Shown here piece by piece: positions 44,921 through 54,580 of a stretch of DNA of 64,000 bases. Source of the stretch: Parvularia atlantis (lineage: Eukaryota > Opisthokonta > Rotosphaerida). The position numbers and the translations under genes are program-made. The stretch covers positions 1 through 64,000 of the forward strand of contig CALSCO010001326.1 in assembly GCA_943704415.1 (NCBI GenBank). Reading direction: 5' to 3'. The notes beneath the pieces are model-generated. The model made no database searches. It was given only the letters and a program-made list of their open reading frames with translations, and was not told the origin of the DNA. Numbering within the stretch: position 1 is the stretch's first letter; every line of letters begins with the position of its first letter.

Positions 44921-46417
44921 ATGCGCGTCGCGGTGGTTGGCGCCGGTCTCATCGGGCTCAACGTGGGCGGGCGCCTGGTGCGCGCCGGCCACGACGTCAC
45001 GTTCTTCGGTGCACGGGCCGAGCGCGTCCTGCGCGGCTGCGTCTGCGATTGACGGGTGGGAGTGGCGGCAGGCCGCCTGCGCTACCGCGACCTCGTGCGC
45101 GAGCACGGCCTGCGCGTCTCGGGGCTGAGCGATGAGGCCGCACCGTTCCTTGTGCCGGTGCGGCGATCGGAGCGCGGACCGTGCCGTCGAGTGGCTCAGC
45201 CGCGTGCGCTGCAGGACGTCAAGTACGAGAGCGACCTGGCCCTGCTCGACCGCAGCGACTGGGACTACGTGCTTGTGACGCTCAAGGCCATCGGCACGGT
45301 GCGGGCGCGCACCCCGATGCGCGTGCGGGCGCGGGCGCTGACGCTGCGGGCGCCGCTCAGCCGGACGTCGGCGCCGCGCTCAAGGGCAGCACGCGCGCAC
45401 ACAAGGCGCGTGCCCCGTGCTGCCGCATGCGACGCTGATGCGCGGGCGCACGCAGATCGTCAGCTTCCAGAACGGCGTCGACAACGCGGCGCAGCTGCGC
45501 GCCGCCATCGCGAGCAGCACCGTGCAGGCGTGCGCGGGCGCGTGCGTGTGTGGTCGCTGTGCTGAACCGTGCGGGCTCAACAGGTCTTTGCGGGGATGGT
45601 CATTTTCAACGTGATCCTGCTGCCGCCGTGCCATTTCCACCAGGGTGCGCGCGCGCGCGGTCGCTGCGATGTGCCCTCGGCTGACGGGTGCGCGCACAGC
45701 GAGCGGCGGCGACATGTTTGTGGACGACGCGCCGGACGTGCGCGCCCTGGCCGACGCTCTGACGGCGGCGGGCATGCCGTGCCACCTGCACGCAGACATG
45801 CGCGGCGTGCTCTACTCCAAGCTACTGTTTAACCTAAACAACGCGATCAACGCGATCGCCGGCATCCCGCTCAAGCAGGAGCTGTCGCAGCACGTGCGTG
45901 CGCCGCCCGGTCTTCTCGCAGCGGCTCAGCGGCGCCTGTGCGCGCCAGGGCTACCGCTACGTCCTCGCGTGCCTGCAGCGCGAGGCGCACAGCGTCTACG
46001 CGGCCGCGGGCATTGTGCCGGCCAACATCACCGGCGTGCCGGCGTGGCTGATCACGTACGTGCTGCAGCTGCCCGACTGGCTCTTCCCGCACGTCGCCCG
46101 CACGACGCTGCGCATCGACGAGTCGGCCGAGTCGTCGATGGTGCGCGTGCTTTCTGTGCTGCACCGGCCTCACGCCGCCGCGGCCGTCCCAGGCCGACGA
46201 CCTCGCCAACCGGCGCACGACCGAGGTCGAGCAGCTCAACGGCGAGATTGTGCGCCTGGGCCGCGCGCACGGCGTGCCGACGCCGTTCAACAGCGCGCTG
46301 CTGGCGCTCGTGCACCAGGCCGAGCAGGCGGGGGCGGGCTCGCCTCGGCTGTCGGCCGATGCGCTGCTGGCGTCGCTCGAGAGTGCGCTGCAGGCGACAT
46401 CGGACCATGCAAAGTAG
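44921..46417 (+). CDS. panE: 2-dehydropantoate 2-reductase (ketopantoate reductase)
   Basis: NADPH-dependent reduction of ketopantoate to pantoate, a step towards vitamin B5 and CoA; broader ketoacid reductases share the fold. The Rossmann start MRVAVVGAGLIGLNVGGRLV has GxGxxG. DWDYVLVTLKA and SFQNGVDNAAQLRAAI follow, then VFAGMVIFNVI. The C-terminal helical domain has VLYSKLLFNLNNAINAIAGI, which includes the catalytic lysine and the Asn used for substrate. The protein continues through GYRYVLACLQREAHSVYAA, then TEVEQLNGEIVRLGRAHG and PTPFNSALLALVHQ, all typical. Six or so short introns are inferred. The stop is at 46415-46417. No targeting peptide is evident. Confidence 0.92.
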
Positions 46418-46541
46418 CTGTGCATCGAACGACAACCGATGGCCATAAACTTGAAGATTGCACGAGCGCTGTAGGCCTATGTCGCCGTAGATGTCGCGCG
46501 CACGGGCAAGATGCTCTCTCACGCGCGGAGCCTGTGGCTGC

Positions 46542-46858
46542 GACGGGCGCGTGCTCGTCGTCATGGGCAACGCCCAGGTCATCAACCACATCAACTTCAC
46601 CTCAACGTACGACTCGGAAAGGGCGGCGCTCTACGACCCCGGGCCGGCGACAACTCAACGGCCTAATCCTGTGAGCGAGTACGGGCATCATGGCCCGTAT
46701 GCCCAGGAGGCAGTCGTGCTGCAAGACGGGCGCGTGCTGGCGATCGGCGGCCTTGGCGACGTGGCGAGATAACCTCGTACGAACTGCTTGACCCGGTGAC
46801 CGAGCGATGGAACGCGACGGCCCGGGGCCGCCTCGCTAATGCTCGATTTTTGGCCATG
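46542..46858 (+). pseudogene. Kelch-repeat gene remnant
   Basis: Two kelch-like units are readable. The first is DGRVLVVMGNAQ followed by ERAALYDPGPATTQ. The second is VVLQDGRVLAIGGLGDVA, then SYELLDPVTERWNATARGRL in another frame. The consensus is DGrVLviGG followed ~20 residues later by ELYDP-x4-W. The second repeat is broken by a frame change near 46,770 with a stop, and no donor/acceptor pair repairs it. No complete blade set or start codon surrounds it. Codon use is less GC-rich than the neighbours, and no introns are seen. It looks like a decayed copy or fragment of a host kelch/galactose-oxidase-type protein gene. A very divergent short functional ORF is the alternative. Confidence 0.5.
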
Positions 46859-46991
46859 AGGTGGGCGTGCTGCTCGACGTTCAAGTCGTGTGCCCTCTGT
46901 GTGCCTGGTGGTTTCGCCGACAGTCTCGGCTCGGCTGATCAATTCCGCCGACATCGCCCCCCTTTGCCCATCGGCCCTCTCGACGGCGGCG

Positions 46992-49072
46992 ATGGCCCGC
47001 GACGACACCGAGGTCGACCGGCTGCTGCGCCAGGACGGCTTTGTGACGCCGGTGTTTGACCCGCAGCAGGAAGGTGCGCATGGGGCGCCCCCGTATCCCC
47101 GCTTCCCCGCGCGCATCTAGAGGCGAAGGACATCGCCGACTTCCAGCAGTTTGTGACACTGCGGCGCGGGCGCCTGCTGTCGGACCTGTTTGACGCCGGT
47201 GCGCGGCGCAGGCGCACGGCGGCGCGTGCGGGGCGCTGAGCACGGGCGCAGACTTCCTGCGCTTCTGCCGATGGCTGCGGCTCGAGGTGCACGGGCGCAT
47301 GGGCCTGTCGCTGTCCGCGTTCCGCGCCATCAACCGCCGCGAGGCGCTGCACGGTGCCCACTGCGGACGACACGCCGCGCTGCTGACGGACGGACGGACG
47401 CGAGCAGATATCGCGCTGCTCGCGCTCACGGCCGCCGCGCTCATCGTGCTGCGTGTCACGCTGCCGCCCTGGACCGAGTGGCTGTGGGGCCCCCCGATGC
47501 TGCTGCAGTGCGTCGCCGTCTATAGGCGCGAGTCGATGCTGCACGCGTGCGCGCCGTCCGGTCCGCGCTCGTCCGCGGCTGATGCGCCATGCGCAGCCGC
47601 ATGCACTACATCGCCAACATGACCGAGTGGCCCCTGCTCGACCGCGTCGTTGATGCCCTGATCATGGCTGTCCTCGGCATGTCCAAGGACGCCTTCTACC
47701 GGCGGCACATCGACGGTGCGCGCGACCGCGCGCGGGGCGTGTTGCGTGACCGCCGCCCCCGCGCAGAGCACCTGAGCCACGTGAGCAACATGGCCCGCGT
47801 CTTTGGCGAGGACTGGCAGGTGCGCGGTCCGCGGGCGCAAGGGCGCGCGGCCTTGCTCACACTGCTCCTTGCCAGCCGTTTGACGACCTCCCCGCCGTTT
47901 GGTGGCTCAAGCCGTGGCTGATGGTCTCGCTCCTGCTGGACGGCGAGCGCATGCGCAAGGAGCGCTTCTCCTACGGCCAGCGTGCGTCGCGCCTCGCGTG
48001 GCCCGCAAGCGCCCCTCACGGTCGGGTGTGCAGTGATCTACGAGTGCGTCGTGCTGCACGCGTACCTGGCCGCGGTCGCCACCGAGTTGTTCCTGTGGCG
48101 GTCGCACGTGCTCCTGCTGTACCACACGCTGCCGGCGGTGCTCGTGACGGGCGCGCGGCTCATGACCGGTGCGCGTGCACGCGTGTTGTGGGTGGCGTGC
48201 ACGTGCCTGATGCGGCGAGCGCGCAGGCATGCTCACGCACTCGGGCGTCGACGCGCGCAACTCGTTCAACAGCTGCGGCCTGTTTGACGCCGCGCGCGCC
48301 GATGGCCTCTTCCGCGTTGGGCTGACGCTGATCGAGTTTCTGAGCCACGCAGGTGTCAGGTGCGTGCACGCGCGTCGTGCCATGGCGGACCGCGGCTGAC
48401 ACGCGGCCGGGCCAGCGCCCACCCGATCCACCACGCCTACTCGCAGTGCCCCGTGCCCGTGCTGCTCCCGCGCGTCAAGGAGATCACCGAACACGCGCTA
48501 CGCACGTACCCAGACACGCGCCTCAACCGCGTACTGTCGCACGACGTCTACGCCGACCTGCTCGCGCGCCTCCCGCCGCCGCGCTGGTTCGACTACGTCG
48601 TGCAGTTTGGCGTGGCCTGCGCCGCCCTACTCCTCGCCACGCTCGTCATTCTCGGCCTGCCGTACCCGCCAATCCTGTTCGAGCTGGTGCGGTGAATGCG
48701 CGTGCGCCCCCCGCGTCTGCTCACGCGCTCGCGCGGCGAGCAGGCGTTTGTCGACTACCGGGTGTTCTTCGTGTCAACCAAGGCCGAGCGGTGCGCACGC
48801 GCGGTCAGGTGCGCGCAGCGCATCAGTCGGAGCCTCCCGCTCAGCCGCGAGCCGTGCGCAGCTACTGGGACTCGGTCGACCTGGTCGGGCGAGCCAAGCG
48901 CATGACGAGCAGCAACGGCTACCTGATCTACGTGCTCGCCAACTACCATCGCATGCGCACATACCTGCGCGAGCACCCGGAGCCCGTGCCGCGCCGGCTG
49001 TACGCGCCGCGCGCCGTCTACGACCACAACGTCGGCGCGGCATACGTCGACGCGTGGCTCGCAGGCGCCTGA
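46992..49072 (+). CDS. Fatty-acid-desaturase-like membrane protein
   Basis: Predicted multi-pass membrane protein. The cytosolic start MARDDTEVDRLLRQDGFVTP leads to DIALLALTAAALIVLRVTLP (helix). A histidine-bearing stretch RRESMLHRMHYIANMTEWPL and then FYRRHIDEHLSHVSNM follow after splicing. LFLWRSHVLLLYHTLPAVLV continues into GMLTHSGVDARNSFNSCGLF, and later HPIHHAYSQCPVPVL. The three His clusters in this order, separated by helices, resemble the desaturase boxes H-x(2-4)-H, HxxHH and HxxHH. The first two are atypical. The C-terminal part (SYWDSVDLVGRAKRMTSS, YHRMRTYLREHPEP) has no counterpart I know. Substrate is unknown; a hydroxylase of the same superfamily is possible. The stop is at 49070-49072, 10 bp from the convergent small gene. 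Confidence 0.55.
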
Positions 49073-49082
49073 ACCCCAATCT

Positions 49083-49386
49083 TTAAACTTGAACTTGGGC
49101 CCACAATAACAACCCGGTTTGTGCATGCACGCTCGCTGCATGGCAGTTCACAAAGAGCAGGATGACCATGCCCGCCGTCACCGCCGACAGACCGCCGATG
49201 GGCGACGTAAACATCGAACCGAGCACGGCCTGAATCGACTGCGGCACAAAGACAGACACGGCCCAGCTGCGCATGGAGTCAGCTCCAGCAGTCCGCGCCT
49301 GCCTGCGCCACATCGCCTGCTCGGCCCGAGCACGCTCCGCACGCCCCGCCCGCGCCCGCGCCCGCTTCGCACGTCTCGGCGGACAT
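49083..49386 (-). CDS. 65-residue membrane protein, two exons
   Basis: A tiny gene. Exon 1 (49373-49386) is ATGTCCGCCGAGAC. A 106-bp intron (49267-49372) with GTGCG donor, a GAGCTGACTC branch-like site and GCGCAG acceptor is followed by exon 2. Together they encode MSAETWAVSVFVPQSIQAVL, then GSMFTSPIGGLSAVTAGMVI and LLFVNCHAASVHAQTGLLLW, ending AQVQV. A central hydrophobic span of about 20-25 residues suggests one or two membrane passes. I do not recognise the family. Support comes from the intron signals, the correct phase and protein-like composition. It is tail-to-tail with the desaturase-like gene (10 bp) and head-to-head with the B-box gene (56 bp). Confidence 0.5.
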
Positions 49387-49442
49387 GTGCCCGGCGCCGG
49401 TTGTGTGTGACAGGCACTTCCGTGACAGCGGCATCGAGCGCG

Positions 49443-51384
49443 ATGGCCAACAGATGTGGCGGCGAGGTTGGCAACGGCGAAGACTACGTGCAGCTTGACG
49501 CGGCGGGTGTGTGCCGCGCTCGCGCCGCTGGCTGTGCGGCGGCTGACGGTGCGCGCCGCAGGCTGCCCGTTCTGCCTCGAAGCGCTGGATGAGGACGCGG
49601 GGCGGACGCCTTGCATGCACCCGATCTGCGCGGTGTGCGTGGACAAGACGACCGACGCGCGGCGCAAGTGCCTGTTCCTGCTCAACGAGCAGATCTACTG
49701 CCACGCCGATTTCACCCGCGCCGAGCTGCTCCTGCCGCGGCCCGCGCCGGCTTTGCTCGTGCTGTGCCAGTCGTGCGAGGAGGCGCCCGCAACGCACCGC
49801 TGCGAGACGTGCGGCGGCGAGTTCTGCGAAGACGAGGCCAAGACGCACCCGCGCGCCAAGACGACCAAGGGCCATGTCGTCAAGCGCAAGCCCGGCGTCG
49901 GCCCCGACATGCCGATGTGCTACACGCATCCAGGCAAGCTGGCAACGCTCTTCTGCGACAGATGCGATCAGATGGCCTGCAACGACTGCATCGCCGCGCC
50001 GCATGACGCCCACCCCTTCATCACCGTTGACAAGGGCCTCGAGAAGCAACGCGCGAACCTTGTCAAGCTCGCCGACGAGGTCTTGCCGCACGTCGAGCTC
50101 TGCGACAGCGGTCTGCGCGCGGTTGAGGTCAACATCGAGTTCTTGATCGAGCACAAGAACGCGAGCACGCGCACCGTGGCCGAGTACTTCGACGCCCTCA
50201 TCAGGCCGCTCGACACCAAGCTGACCGAGCTGCGCAGTCGCAAGTTCGAGCTGACGAAGGAGGTTGAGGATGCCGTGACCGCCGACATCAAGGCGCTGCT
50301 TGAGCAGAAGGACTCGCTCCTGCTGGCCAAGGACCACCTCGTGCGCGCGCATGATGGCGCGGCGACCGCGCCGGTCGGCAGCACGATGCACGACACGGTC
50401 ATGCGCGAGCAAATCATGGCGCGTCTGCGTGTGCTTAAGGCACGCGAGATCAACGCCGAGCCGGTTGTGTGCGTCACAACGGACGTGGCGTTCTCCGTGC
50501 CCAATCCGAGCATCGCGGACGTTCTCGACGTGGACGCATCAACTATGGGTGCGACCTGGCTGCGCGAGCTGCATGCGCGCAATTACTCGAGCATCGGCGC
50601 GCCGGCCAAGACACTGGGCACGGGAAAGGCCGGCGACCCGCCGCAGAACTTTTACTACCCGGTTGCAATCCAGTTCACGCCGCTGACCAGGCAACTCATC
50701 GTGGCCGAGCTGTGCAACAACGCCAGCGTTACCACGCTCTCTCGTGTGCAGTTCTTCAAGGAGGGCGTCTACGCGCGAAACCTCACTAACAGTCGCAAGG
50801 TCTACGGCATCGACATCGCGCCGACGGGCTCGATCTGGATGGCACTACAGGACGACAATGTGGTTGAGCTGGTGAATGCTACTACGGGTGCGCGTGAGCG
50901 GTCGATCAACTGCAGCCATGCTCGAACGATCGCCGTTCTCGACGACGGCTCCCTCCTGGTCGGCTGCTACAACTCAAGCACGGTCATACGCTTCAACGCC
51001 GACGGGTCGCAGCGCTGGTCTTCGCGCGGCAACGCCAACTTGGGCTATGTCACCGGTGTCGTCGCCATCGCCTCGTGGAACCTTGCCGTCTGCTGCGACA
51101 ATAAGAACAACCGTCTGCAGGTACTCGCGCTCGATACGGGCGCGTTTATCCGCGTCATCGCCGAGGGACAGGTAGCGGGGCCGAGCGGCCTGGCGTGGGA
51201 CAGTTGTGCGCGCGTGCTGGTCGTGGGCGAGAAGGACAAGGTCTCGGCCTGGACGCTCGAGGGCATCCGCGTGCACGTCTGGGCCCAGGGCCTCGTCTCG
51301 GACGCGCGCGGTGTGGCCATCTCGCCGCTGGACGGCACCATCGCCGTGACGAGCTTCAACTCGCACAAGGTTCTCCTGTTTTGA
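49443..51384 (+). CDS. TRIM-like B-box / NHL-repeat protein
   Basis: Protein of the tripartite-motif type, probably a ubiquitin-ligase-like or RNA-linked regulator. The first exon encodes MANRCGGEVGNGEDYVQLDA. A short intron (donor GTGTGTGCCGC, branch GGCTGAC) ends at 49560 and joins CPFCLEAL. The RING-like region has CPFC, CMHPIC and CVDK but lacks a clear final C-x2-C. B-box 1 is CQSCEEAPATHRCETC and B-box 2 is CYTHPGKLATLFCDRCDQMA with following Cys/His. A coiled coil covers about 49,980-50,440. The C-terminal six-bladed propeller shows NHL-type blades (GIDIAPTGSIWMALQDDNVV, PSGLAWDSCARVLVVGEKDK, GVAISPLDGTIAVTSFNSHK). Apart from the first intron the gene is one exon, unlike its neighbours, and it is less GC-rich. 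Confidence 0.85.
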
Positions 51385-51450
51385 CCCATCTCTGTCGTTT
51401 GAGCGCGCAATGAGAGTTCCACATGCGAGACACGCAGGGAGCGGGCGGGC

Positions 51451-51790
51451 TCAGATCTCCATCGTTGTGCGCTGGCGCGCTTCCCGCCGCGCGACCCAGA
51501 GCTGGCACAGCGAGAAGAAGAGGTAGGCGGCGTAGATGGCCGCAGCGATGTAGCAGGCCTGGGCTGTTGCGAGCGCGTCCTTGGGCACCTTGCCCTCGGG
51601 GCCCTCGGTCAGCTCGGGCAGCTCCGAGCCAAACGCCGCGCCGAGGCCGATCTAGTCACACGGGCGCACGCGGCGTGAGGGTGAGCAGGCAGGTCACGCG
51701 GTGCAACGGGCCGCTCACCAGGAAGATGATGCCGGCGATGCTGAAGATGACGCAGCAGGTCGCGCACGACGGCTTGCAGACGAGGTACAT
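51451..51790 (-). CDS. RNASEK: RNASEK-type V-ATPase-associated membrane protein
   Basis: Small two-helix membrane protein. RNASEK was first called ribonuclease kappa and is now placed in the V-ATPase membrane sector, needed for endosomal acidification. Exon 1 gives MYLVCKPSCATCCVIFSIAG and IIFL. A 67-bp intron (51652-51718, GTGAGC donor, CTAG acceptor) joins IGLGAAFGSELPEL. Helix 2 is ACYIAAAIYAAYLFFSLCQL, ending in a basic tail VARREARQRTTMEI. Length (about 90 residues), the N-terminal cysteines and the second-helix FSxCQ motif match the animal protein. The start at 51790 is the only ATG giving the family length. The gene is convergent with the B-box gene and divergent from the two-RRM gene. 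Confidence 0.8.
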
Positions 51791-52097
51791 GGCCGCGGGG
51801 CGTGGAGGCGCGGCGCACGGCGGCCCTGCACTGCGCTGCGCGGCGCGTGAGCAGCGGCAGTTGGACGTCGACGCAGAGTGTGGCGTGGCGCGGGTGCCGG
51901 TGATCACCCGGCGCGGTCACGCGCGGCGCGGGTGCGTCACACACGCGGCGAGCACGTGCGCGCACACGGCACAGGCAGCGCGACGCGCGACGCGCGCGGC
52001 AGGGCAGTGGCAGAGGGCGCGCGAAGGCACCGAGCGGCAGCACGCAGAGGACGTTCACTCGGCAGAACTGCGCGGAGTCTTCGAGAGCGTTCTGGAT
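51791..52097. other. 307-bp divergent promoter region RNASEK / two-RRM protein
   Basis: No gene is seen. At 52079-52093 CTTCGAGAGCGTTCT resembles a heat-shock element with an imperfect middle unit, ending 4 bp before the two-RRM gene ATG. A CAGAAC lies 15 bp upstream. The core TTCGAGAGCG is shared with the VPS26 upstream site at 10976-10990. Confidence 0.4.
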
Positions 52098-54554
52098 ATG
52101 GCGCCTTTTCGAGCAACTTCCACCAGCATGGCCGCGGACGGGTGCGGCGCCTTCTCGCGTCCCGAGCGCGCGCGCCTCTGCCGTGCTGACGCGCCGCGCC
52201 GCCTCCCGCAGCAAGCTGTTTGTCGGGGGGATCAGCTGGGACACGACCGACGGTGCGCGCGCGTGCTGCCGGCCGGGCGGCGCGCTCAGGGGAGGCGGGG
52301 GAGGGGCGCTCACAACGACGCGCCGCGCCGGCAGAGACGCTCAAACAGTACTTCCTGCGCTACGGCGACGTCTTCGACGCGGTTGTCATGCGCGAGCCCG
52401 GCACTGGGCGCTCGCGCGGCTTCGGCTTCGTTACCTTCGTCGACCCGGCCTCGTGCGACCGCGTCCTGCGCGAGAAGCACGTCATTGACGGCAAGACGGT
52501 GGGCGAGCGCGCGCGCTCGTCGCACAACGCTCGGACGCTGACGGCCGGCCGCGCGCGCAGGTCGACCCGAAGCGCGCCGTGCCGCGCGACCAGATCGCCA
52601 CGCAGCCACACACGCGCGCGCCGGTGCCGGCCGTCGCGAGCGTCGGCGTCGGGCTCGCCAGCGGGAACGGCAGCGACTACGGGCCGACGGGCGGCGGGGC
52701 AGGAGGCGGAGGAGGGGGCGGCGGCGACGTTTACGCGCGCAAGATATTTGTGGGCGGCATCGCGCAGTCGACGACGGAGGACGTGCTGCGCGAGTATTTT
52801 GAGCAGGTGTGCTCTCGTGCGCTCTCGTGCGGCTGGTTGACTGAAGCGAGCGCACGCGCAGTACGGCGAGGTCGAGGAGGTGCTGCTCATGATCGACAAG
52901 GCGACGATGCGCACGCGCGGCTTCGCCTTTGTCACGTTCGACTCGGAGGACGCGGTCGAGCGCGCGGTCGAGCGGCGCATGCATGAGATAGACAACAAAC
53001 CCGTGCGTCTGAGCGCGCTCGCTCCAGCCGCTGCCATCGCGCTCACTCCGCATGCGCGCCAGAACGTCGAGGTCAAGCGCGCCGAGCCGAAGGGCTTCCG
53101 CTCCGTAAACAGCGGCGGCAGCGGCGGCGGGCAGCCCGTGCCGGCGGCCTGGCGCTCGAGCTTCGCGGTGCCGTACGTCGGCGACGGCGGGGGTGCGTGC
53201 TCGCCGGGCTGTGCCCTGTGCGGGGTGCTGGCGCAGGGTGCGGTTGGTTCGCGGTCGGGACGCACATTTATAGAGAAGGTCGCACTCTCACCGACGTGCG
53301 CACCTTGTGGACGTATGTGCAACAGCAGAGGGCTCGCTCTAGGCTCGTGCCTATCCCCTCGCGGGAACGGCGGCGCGGGTGTCCGGCGGGCCGCACAGCA
53401 GTTAACCCCTTCCCACCTCCGCTCACTCTCTCTGTGCCTGCCCTGTCGGTGGCTGACACGCGGGTGTGGGCACAGGACGCGGCTACGGCAGCCCCGGCGG
53501 CTATGGCGTGGTGCGCAGCCACGTGACGCGCGCACAATCGAGGCTGACGCGCGCGCCGCACGCAGCCGCCGACACAGTCGTCCTACGCGGTGCCGTACGG
53601 CGCGGGTGGGGCCGGTGTGGTGCCTCAGCGTGCTGCAAAGCGCGCAGGCCGGCTGACGCGCGCACGCAGGGTACGACTACGAGTCATCGTTCTACACCGT
53701 CGGCCCGGGCGCGCTCGGCGGCTTTGCCGGCGCGGCAGGCCTCGCCACCCGCCCGACGTCGAGCCTTGCCGTGCCGTACCAGGGCTACGGTGACCTCGGC
53801 TGGCCGTGGGCGTGGCCGTGGCTGATTGGCACGTACCACGCCGTCGCCGCAGCCGCATCGGCTGGGTTCGCACCGGGCTACGTCGCACCGGGCGCAGCGC
53901 CCTCGTACGCCGCTGCCTACGGTACGCGCACGCCTACATCGCCTGCGCTTGCTGCTGGCTGCTGACGCGTCGCGGGCGCAGACGCCAGTGCAGCGAGCGC
54001 GGCGCAGCTCAGCCCTGTGCCGCGCGTGCGAGGTGCGCGCTCGGTGCATCTTCGCGCGTTCTGCGCGTGACACCTGCCCGGCGCACAGCATTGCACGGCG
54101 CCATCGGCAGTGGGTACCAGGACCCCTACTACGGCAGCGCGGGCGCGTCCGACCTGGGGAGCGGCGAGTTTGACGAGCCGCAGGCGGGCGCGGTGCCGCG
54201 GGCGGCGGGCGAGTACGACGGTGCGCGCGAGGTGGCGGCTGTGCTGCGTCGCGGTCTCACTACTCCGCAGCCGACGAGTACAGCGACATCTACGCCGATA
54301 GCGACGCGGCCGACGCAGGAGGGGCAGCGGCGGCGGCGGCACCACCAGCACCCTACGGTGCGGTCGCATCCTTTCCCCTCCCGCTCGCGTACTACGTGCG
54401 CGTGCCGGGGACGGGCCTCATCGCGCTGCACCCCCCGCTCGCGCTCGTCAGCCCCGTCTCTGGCAGCCCGGGGCCCGTCGCCGCCTTCGGCGTCCCAGTC
54501 GGCGGCGCGGACGGCATCGGCGCGCTTCCAGCCCTACACGCGCCAGCCGAGTAG
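52098..54554 (+). CDS. hnRNP/Musashi-type protein with two RRMs
   Basis: RNA-binding regulator of mRNA processing or translation. The first exon MAPFRATSTSMAADG splices directly into RRM1, with RNP2 KLFVGGISWDTTD and RNP1 GRSRGFGFVTFVDP. A Gly-rich linker ([19 protein letters not shown]) leads to RRM2, with RNP2 KIFVGGIAQSTTEDVLREYF and RNP1 MRTRGFAFVTFDSEDA. The remaining ~1.4 kb encodes a low-complexity Gly/Tyr/Ala/Pro domain such as SLAVPYQGYGDLGWPWAWPW, GYQDPYYGSAGASDLGSGEF and FPLPLAYYVRVPGTGL. This is typical of proteins that condense. The RRM pair is closest in style to hnRNP A/B, DAZAP1, Musashi and yeast Hrp1. Exon joins in the low-complexity part are uncertain. I read the end as HAPAE with TAG at 54552-54554, and an alternative frame would end 4 bases later. 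Confidence 0.85.
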
Positions 54555-54580
54555 CTAGTGTTCATTATGTATATCGCAAG

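Noticed and set aside
51423-52541. A 372-codon plus-strand open frame over RNASEK
   Set aside because: It is antisense to RNASEK and continues out of frame through the first exons of the two-RRM gene.
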